A DNA stretch of 9,435 nucleotides from assembly GCA_022574065.1 (NCBI GenBank), contig JACZST010000060.1:1-9435 (forward strand). The letters run 5' to 3'. Numbering within the stretch: position 1 is the first letter of the stretch; the number at the start of each line of letters is the position of its first letter. Both the position numbers and the translations under genes were made by a program. Origin of the DNA: Acidobacteriota bacterium (GTDB taxonomy: Bacteria > Actinomycetota > Acidimicrobiia > Spongiisociales > UBA5794). Under the pieces are notes generated by a model. That model saw nothing but the letters and a program-made list of their open reading frames with translations. It was not told where the DNA came from and did not search any database. This document shows positions 5,514 to 9,435 of this stretch, piece after piece.

Positions 5514-6926
5514 ATGACGACGACGTTCACCGGAGAGGTGAGAATCCCCGGGGCAATCGAAAATGGGCTGCCTTCCACCATCACCCTCGACGCCCAGACG
5601 CTGATCCTCACTGCGGGCGGGACCGAGCTGGGGCGGTGGAATCGCACCGACCTTGCGCTCAGCCGCGATCCCGATGGGACCTTCCGCCTCACCCTCGGCA
5701 CCGAGATCGTTCTGTTCAACCCCGACTCGCCGCTCGAGTTCGCCATCCTTTCCGGCATGCCGGCTACCGCGTCCCCACCGGTTGGCACACCATCGGGACC
5801 AGCCATCCCCACCTCGGCGCCGGTTGCCGATCCACCTCCTGCGGCCACAACGGAGGCACCGCCTCTCGCTTCTGCTCCTTCTCCTGCCACACCGCCCCCT
5901 GGGGCGGCACCGCCTCTTGCACCTGCGGATCCTCCCGCGGTCGCTCCGCCTGCTGCCGCACCGCCTCCAGCCGTTGCGATTCCTCCTGCGGCTGCGGTTC
6001 CTCCCGCTCCCGCTGCGTCACCTTCTCCCGCTATCCCGGTACCGACCGGTGCGGCACCGGCCACGCCGGTCCCGCCAGTTGCGGCCACTCCGCCACCGGC
6101 GACGCCACCGACTCCGGCAGCACCGCCCGGTGCCGCACCGCCTGCTGCCGCTACCCCTACCGCTCAACCGCCCCCTGACGTCGTCGCCGCTGGAGCCGCG
6201 GCGGCCGCGGCTGCCAGGGCGACCGTGCCGGGCCAGCCCGCGGCGCCGGGCGCCACCGCCGACATCCGCCTCGAGACCGACTCCGGTCAGGAGGCGGCGC
6301 CTGCCGCTCCTTCACCGCAGCCGACCGAATTCTGGGACGGCTTCCACGCAGAAGCGGACGAGGCAGCGGGAGGTTCGAAATCGGACACGCACCCGGCGGA
6401 GGGCGTGGTTGCCGACACGAGCGGATCCGAATTCCACCTCGAGTCGGCTGCGGAAGATGGCGACGAAGAAGCGACCAGCGACCCGAAGGTGACGGGCTAC
6501 GGATCTGGCCTGTTCACCGAAGATGATGAGACACCTTCTGAGTATCCCCCTGCGTTTGAAGGAGCCGGCGAGGAAGCCGGCGAGGAGCGGGCCTGGTCCT
6601 ACGACGACCCGGCCCCTCACGACCCCGAATCCCCTGACCCCACACCCGCGTTCACCTCACCGGCGGCGGATCGGGAGGACCTGGTGCCGAGCAGCGGAAA
6701 GTCGGGGATCGCGGCTCTGCTCGCATGGCGGCCCAGCATGCCGGGCAGACCGAGCTTCTCGTTCGGTGCCTCCGGGATTGGGATGCGGGCTCGCGAGGCC
6801 CTCTCAGTCTTGGACTCGATCCTGGAGGAAAACGGCACCGAGGACATCCCAAAGGGACTGATCGTCGGACTCTTCGTCTTCGTTGGGCTCCTGGCCCTGG
6901 TCGCTGTGGTAGTGGCGATCCTTTAA
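5514..6926 (+). CDS. Tail-anchored protein with N-terminal beta-rich domain and long Pro/Ala linker, unknown function
   Basis: This is a 470-residue protein with four parts. Residues 1-80 form a compact beta-rich domain (GEVRIPGAI, STITLDAQTLILTAGG, LGRWNRTDLAL, FRLTLGTEIVLF, then NPDSPLEFAIL), resembling small PH-like beta-sandwich domains by eye only. Residues ~82-262 are almost entirely Pro, Ala, Thr and Val, a disordered spacer. Residues ~265-395 are acidic and rich in Asp, Glu, Ser and Pro. A short basic/amphipathic part precedes a membrane helix at 449-470 that ends the protein. With no signal peptide, the bulk should be cytoplasmic and held to the membrane by its tail. ATG at 5514 is chosen because GGAG sits 5 nt upstream and the N-terminal domain begins there. 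An in-frame ATG at 5406 lies inside the polymerase gene. No family is recognised. Confidence 0.85.
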   Translation: MTTTFTGEVRIPGAIENGLPSTITLDAQTLILTAGGTELGRWNRTDLALSRDPDGTFRLTLGTEIVLFNPDSPLEFAILSGMPATASPPVGTPSGPAIPTSAPVADPPPAATTEAPPLASAPSPATPPPGAAPPLAPADPPAVAPPAAAPPPAVAIPPAAAVPPAPAASPSPAIPVPTGAAPATPVPPVAATPPPATPPTPAAPPGAAPPAAATPTAQPPPDVVAAGAAAAAAARATVPGQPAAPGATADIRLETDSGQEAAPAAPSPQPTEFWDGFHAEADEAAGGSKSDTHPAEGVVADTSGSEFHLESAAEDGDEEATSDPKVTGYGSGLFTEDDETPSEYPPAFEGAGEEAGEERAWSYDDPAPHDPESPDPTPAFTSPAADREDLVPSSGKSGIAALLAWRPSMPGRPSFSFGASGIGMRAREALSVLDSILEENGTEDIPKGLIVGLFVFVGLLALVAVVVAIL

Positions 6927-6956
6927 GAAGAAGTCGCAAGTCGCGAGGGGAAAAAC

Positions 6957-6981
6957 GTATTACGTATTACGTATTACGTAC
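6957..6981. repeat. Heptamer tandem repeat GTATTAC (3 units plus GTAC)
   Basis: Three perfect GTATTAC units at 6957-6977 are followed by GTAC. The unit is the same as at 296-310, 6.6 kb away, which argues against independent slippage of random sequence. Confidence 0.8.
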
Positions 6982-6998
6982 GAATCGAACAGCAACCA

Positions 6999-7031
6999 CC
7001 CCGGCCTTCGGCGGTACTCCGCCAAGAGGGG
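6999..7031. repeat. REP-like imperfect palindrome
   Basis: An inner stem GGCGG / CCGCC (7010-7014, 7019-7023, loop TACT) is nested in an outer CCCC / GGGG pairing (6999-7002, 7028-7031). GC-rich intergenic palindromes like this are typical of REP-type repeats and can end transcription from both sides. Whether it recurs in the genome cannot be seen here. Confidence 0.45.
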
Positions 7032-7043
7032 AGAAACACACCC

Positions 7044-7071
7044 GACTTGCGACTTGCGACTTGCGACTTAG
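7044..7071. repeat. Heptamer tandem repeat GACTTGC (3 units plus GACTTAG)
   Basis: Three exact GACTTGC units at 7044-7064 are followed by the variant GACTTAG. The reverse complement of this unit occurs at 6931-6944 and again at 8672-8682. Confidence 0.85.
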
Positions 7072-7072
7072 G

Positions 7073-7093
7073 AACTGGCAACTGGCAACTGGG
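7073..7093. repeat. Heptamer tandem repeat AACTGGC (3 units)
   Basis: AACTGGC, AACTGGC and AACTGGG follow one base after the GACTTGC array and end 7 bp before the aldolase stop codon. Two different heptamers sit side by side with the same period. Confidence 0.8.
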
Positions 7094-7100
7094 GAATCGG

Positions 7101-8138
7101 TCACTGTTCCTTGGTCATCGCGTTCCTCACCACTTCGATGGCGCGGTCGGTGTCGTCTACCGACACGTCCAGATGGAAGACCGCTCTGATTCGCGTCGGC
7201 GCCATCGCCAACATCGCCACTCCATCGGCGGCGCATCGGTCGATCACCTCATGCGCTGCGGCAACGAAGAAGTAGACGATGTTGGTATGGACCGAGGCGA
7301 GGTCGATCTCGATATTCGGAATTTCAAGGACGGCATCGGCGAAGCGACGGGCGTTGTCATGGTCGGCGACCAACCGCTCGCGATGGTGCTCCATGCCGTA
7401 GAGGGCACCAGCAGCAATGATGCCTGCCTGGCGAAACCCTCCGCCGTACATCTTCTTGTAGCGACGGGCGCGCTCGATGGTGGCACCCAAACCCACGACC
7501 GCAGACCCGACCGGCGCGCCCAGGCCCTTCGAGAAACAGACGCTGACGGTGTCGAACCCTTCGGCGTACGTTGCTTCGGGGATTCCGGTGGCCGCGGTCG
7601 CGTTCCACAGCCGCGCGCCATCGAGATGGGTCGCGATCCCGAGGTCGCCTGCGGTGGCGACGATGGCCTGCGTGGCTTCGAGGGGCCAGATTGTGCCCCC
7701 AGCCTCCATGTGGGTGTTTTCCAGGGTCACCAAGGCCACCGGATCGTGTTGCGCTGAGGGAAGATCCTTTGGCGGTGGCGGCGCGGCCGCCAGGAACTGT
7801 TCGGCAGTGAATACACCGAGATGGCCGGCGACCGGCGTGATGGTGACCCCAGATAGGGCAGCGGGAGCGCCGCTCTCGTGACCTCTGATGTGAGCTTCGG
7901 CCTCCATCACCACGAGGTCGCCCGGTGTGGTGTGTGATCGCAGTGCAATCTGGTTCGCCATCACACCCGACGGGACGTAGACCGCGTCCTCCTTGCCCAA
8001 CAGCTCGGCGACCGCGCGTTCGAGTTCATTGACGGTCGGATCGTCGCCGAACACGTCGTCGCCTACGTCGGCGACCGCCATCGCGGTGCGCATAGCGTCG
8101 GTCGGACGGGTCACCGTGTCGGATCGAAGGTCGATCAC
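7101..8138 (-). CDS. ltaE: Low-specificity L-threonine aldolase (PLP enzyme)
   Basis: This 345-residue cytoplasmic fold-type I PLP enzyme cleaves L-threonine or L-allo-threonine to glycine and acetaldehyde. It opens with the family signature MIDLRSDTVTRPT (1-13). H83 in EAHIRGHE is the expected PLP-stacking histidine, D173 and R176 lie in HLDGARLWNA (171-180), K204 in SVCFSKGLGAPVGS (199-212) is the Schiff-base lysine, and YGGGFRQAG (231-239) is the conserved loop. The length is normal for the family and no key residue is missing. The start is GTG at 8136-8138, which overlaps the sixA stop as GTGA and gives the canonical N-terminus, so translation is probably coupled to sixA. Pathway links to the upstream phosphatase and amidase are not evident. 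The 3' end faces the repeat-filled convergent gap. Confidence 0.95.
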   Translation of the reverse strand: MIDLRSDTVTRPTDAMRTAMAVADVGDDVFGDDPTVNELERAVAELLGKEDAVYVPSGVMANQIALRSHTTPGDLVVMEAEAHIRGHESGAPAALSGVTITPVAGHLGVFTAEQFLAAAPPPPKDLPSAQHDPVALVTLENTHMEAGGTIWPLEATQAIVATAGDLGIATHLDGARLWNATAATGIPEATYAEGFDTVSVCFSKGLGAPVGSAVVGLGATIERARRYKKMYGGGFRQAGIIAAGALYGMEHHRERLVADHDNARRFADAVLEIPNIEIDLASVHTNIVYFFVAAAHEVIDRCAADGVAMLAMAPTRIRAVFHLDVSVDDTDRAIEVVRNAMTKEQ

Positions 8139-8635
8139 AAATCCCAGCCCTTGAACATCCTCGGATGCAACGCATAGGCGACGGTCCCAGACGTGGGGGC
8201 TATCTGCGACCAGTCGTCGATGTCGAGGTCAATGCCCACAACCGACCCGGTGCGGACGGCGACCCGTCCGCCGGTGAGCTGCGTGGTCACGATCGACCAG
8301 GTCGGCTCATGGCCGATGAGCATCAGGCGCTCTGCGCTCCCACCGTGGATTGCCGTTACCGCCAGCACCTCATCGGGCGAGGCGTTGTATAGGTCGTCGG
8401 AGAGCTCGAGCGGTGCGGACCAGCCCCCGGCGAGCCTGGCGATCTCTGCGGTGGACTCAGCCCGTACCGCCGTCGACGACACGATGCGGTCCGGTGCCTC
8501 TCCCATCTGGCGGAGCACGATTCCCATCGTGCCGGCCGCCCGTTCCCCACGCTTGTTCAACGGACGCTGTCGGTCGTTGGCATATGAGGCATCCCAATCG
8601 GACTTGCCGTGACGAAAGAGGATCAGACGGCGCAT
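8135..8635 (-). CDS. sixA: SixA-type phosphohistidine phosphatase (histidine phosphatase superfamily)
   Basis: This is a 166-residue single-domain enzyme of the histidine phosphatase superfamily, SixA branch. It has the catalytic RHG at residues 8-10 with nucleophile H9, then KSDW and DRQRPLNKRGERAA (21-34), the typical SixA N-terminal pattern. R58 in SSTAVRAEST and the second catalytic histidine H109 in LIGHEPTW are in place. SixA-type enzymes remove phosphate from phosphohistidine on proteins; the E. coli enzyme acts on phosphotransfer components, but the substrate here is unknown. The ATG at 8633-8635 gives an N-terminus exactly at the first beta strand. The frame stays open upstream to 8917 but runs through the amidase gene. 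No Shine-Dalgarno precedes the ATG. It ends in GTGA overlap with the aldolase gene. Confidence 0.88.
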   Translation of the reverse strand: MRRLILFRHGKSDWDASYANDRQRPLNKRGERAAGTMGIVLRQMGEAPDRIVSSTAVRAESTAEIARLAGGWSAPLELSDDLYNASPDEVLAVTAIHGGSAERLMLIGHEPTWSIVTTQLTGGRVAVRTGSVVGIDLDIDDWSQIAPTSGTVAYALHPRMFKGWDL

Positions 8636-8646
8636 GAGGAGAAAGT

Positions 8647-8672
8647 TACCAGCTGCTTGGTGGCAGCTGGTA
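8647..8672 (-). terminator. Strong hairpin between amidase and sixA
   Basis: TACCAGCTGC / GCAGCTGGTA form a perfect 10-bp stem (8647-8656, 8663-8672) with a 6-nt loop. On the minus strand it follows the amidase stop by about 10 nt and is followed by AACTTT, so it is a plausible terminator of the amidase transcript. It lies 11 bp before the sixA start, so it could also affect expression of sixA. Confidence 0.55.
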
Positions 8673-8682
8673 GTCGCAAGTC
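8672..8682. repeat. Short GACTTGC-type heptamer repeat
   Basis: AGTCGCAAGTC, read on the minus strand as GACTTGCGACT, is just over one and a half units of the repeat found at 7044-7071 and 6931-6944. It sits in the amidase-sixA gap next to the hairpin. Confidence 0.5.
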
Positions 8683-9435
8683 TCACACGTCTGCGTATAC
8701 CGGTGGTTTGCGATCTGCCCACGGGCGTGCCCTCTCGAGCTGGCCGGCGACCCTGAACAGCGTCTCCTCGTCGCCGAAGCGGCCAAGAAAGTGCGAGCCG
8801 ACCGGCAGGCCGTCGTTTGTCCAGAAAAGCGGAACCGACATCGCGGGGAGCCCGGAGAAATTGGCGAGTGGGGTGAAGGCGACGTAGCGCGTGATCATCT
8901 CTGTGAACTCGTCCCACGGCAGCGTCTGATCGATGGCTCCCAGCGGCACCGGTGGGGATCCAAGAACAGGGGTGAGGAAGACGTCGTACTGCTCCAAGAA
9001 ACGGCCGGCCTCGCGGGCCGCTTCCTGCAGGGAAACTTGCGCGGTCAACAGATCGGCCGGGGAGCGTCGCGCCGAGCGACTGGCCAGCGTAGAAGTGAAT
9101 GGTTCAAAGGCTGGCTTGTCGGTTGCCCGTTGGGTCAGGCGGCTGAGGACCCGGATGGTGCGCAGGTCGCCGGCGAGGCGCCGCAGCTGTCGGACTCGAG
9201 GGTCGAGCTTCTCGGCTGCGTGGAGGATGTTGCCAAATCCATGTTCGGCAAGGGCGGCCCATATTTCTAGAAACGCCTGGCTCATGGCGGCACCGTCGAG
9301 TTCGGGGGCGGCCTCAACGACATCGTGCCCGAGGGCGCTGAGCAGCTCTGCCGTCTCCACGACGGCCGCCTCACAGTCGGGGTGGACGCGGATCCCCCGA
9401 GCGTCGCGCACCGAATAGGCGATGCGGAGCCGACC
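8683..9435 (-). CDS. Amidase-signature-family hydrolase, C-terminal part (5' end outside window)
   Basis: The frame is open from the right edge of the window to a TGA at 8683-8685 and encodes 250 residues, roughly the C-terminal half of a typical 450-500-residue amidase. The visible part starts at GRLRIAYSVRDARG, followed by VHPDCEAAVVETAELLSALGHDV, the usual strand-helix that follows the catalytic core. It ends with TPLANFSGLPAMSVPLFW, GLPVGSHFLGRFGDEETLF and a final helix, all classical for the family. The Ser-cisSer-Lys catalytic residues lie in the missing N-terminal half, so activity and substrate cannot be judged. Family members hydrolyse amide bonds in many small molecules or in misacylated tRNA. 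The lack of GatB-type context and the sequence style favour a general amidase. A GTG at 9409-9411 is internal, not the start. Confidence 0.9.
   Translation of the reverse strand, partial: GRLRIAYSVRDARGIRVHPDCEAAVVETAELLSALGHDVVEAAPELDGAAMSQAFLEIWAALAEHGFGNILHAAEKLDPRVRQLRRLAGDLRTIRVLSRLTQRATDKPAFEPFTSTLASRSARRSPADLLTAQVSLQEAAREAGRFLEQYDVFLTPVLGSPPVPLGAIDQTLPWDEFTEMITRYVAFTPLANFSGLPAMSVPLFWTNDGLPVGSHFLGRFGDEETLFRVAGQLERARPWADRKPPVYADV

Larger units (their letters stand above)
6931..7069. repeat. Composite intergenic repeat element bounded by a 14-bp inverted repeat
   Basis: AAGTCGCAAGTCGC at 6931-6944 is the exact reverse complement of GCGACTTGCGACTT at 7056-7069. Between them lie three GTATTAC units, a REP-like palindrome (6999-7031) and further GACTTGC units. 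The element fills most of the gap between two convergent genes and probably also acts as a bidirectional terminator region. No open reading frame of note is inside. Confidence 0.65.

Noticed and set aside
5456..6492. Several long frames in other phases and on the minus strand over the Pro/Ala-rich region
   Set aside because: Their translations are low-complexity Gly/Ala or Arg/Pro/Leu strings produced by reading the GCx/CCx repeats in shifted frames. The 470-residue frame has a ribosome site, a folded N-terminal domain and a membrane helix.
6931..7093. Repeat-rich gap as a possible CRISPR array
   Set aside because: The repeats are 7 bp, contiguous and without unique spacers of ~30 bp. No cas genes are present.
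8636..8917. N-terminal extension of the SixA frame to a start at 8917
   Set aside because: The extension overlaps the amidase gene on the same strand and translates to Arg-rich non-domain sequence. SixA proteins begin at the RHG strand.
1..9435. Defence island, toxin-antitoxin, prophage or insertion-sequence content
   Set aside because: No nuclease, helicase, reverse transcriptase, integrase, transposase or toxin-antitoxin pair could be recognised in either strand. The genes are chromosomal housekeeping or stress types.

Overview
This 9.4 kb window is high-GC bacterial DNA. It most resembles an actinobacterium (Actinomycetota), possibly an uncultured lineage such as Acidimicrobiia. Three things point there: a perfect Gram-positive/actinobacterial-type LexA operator, frequent GTG starts and apparently leaderless genes, and the protein families present. 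The class-level placement is inference. Genes are tightly packed and no gene-free stretch exceeds 300 bases.

Layout, left to right. (1) The 3' end of a plus-strand gene whose end resembles the actinobacterial DUF6183 family. (2) A plus-strand six-helix membrane protein of DUF998 type with an unusual C-terminal tail, flanked on both sides by near-identical hairpins followed by ATTACGTA-type sequence. (3) A minus-strand pair that overlaps by ATGA: a small single-pass membrane protein and a tandem ACT-domain protein. (4) Divergently, a long plus-strand gene for the error-prone DNA polymerase DnaE2/ImuC, preceded by a consensus SOS box 12 nt before its ATG. (5) A plus-strand 470-residue protein with a small N-terminal beta-rich domain, a long Pro/Ala linker, an acidic region and a C-terminal membrane anchor. 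(6) A minus-strand cluster transcribed right to left: an amidase-signature enzyme (running off the window), a SixA-type histidine phosphatase, and a low-specificity L-threonine aldolase that overlaps sixA by GTGA.

How the genes work together: the polymerase is a stress (SOS) gene whose usual partners imuA/imuB are not in the window. The ACT/membrane pair may be an amino-acid-sensing unit. The amidase, phosphatase and aldolase are metabolic or housekeeping genes that share a strand but have no obvious common pathway.

The most unusual feature is not a protein. Short tandem repeats with a strict 7-bp period, but with at least five different unit sequences (GTATTAC, GACTTGC, AACTGGC, GAGTCCA, GACGACC), occur in most intergenic gaps. 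One set has landed in frame inside the PHP domain of the polymerase gene as a 19-bp inverted repeat. The 174-bp gap between the convergent genes at 6927-7100 combines three of these repeat types around a REP-like palindrome. I see no CRISPR array, tRNA, rRNA, insertion sequence, transposase or recognisable defence system.
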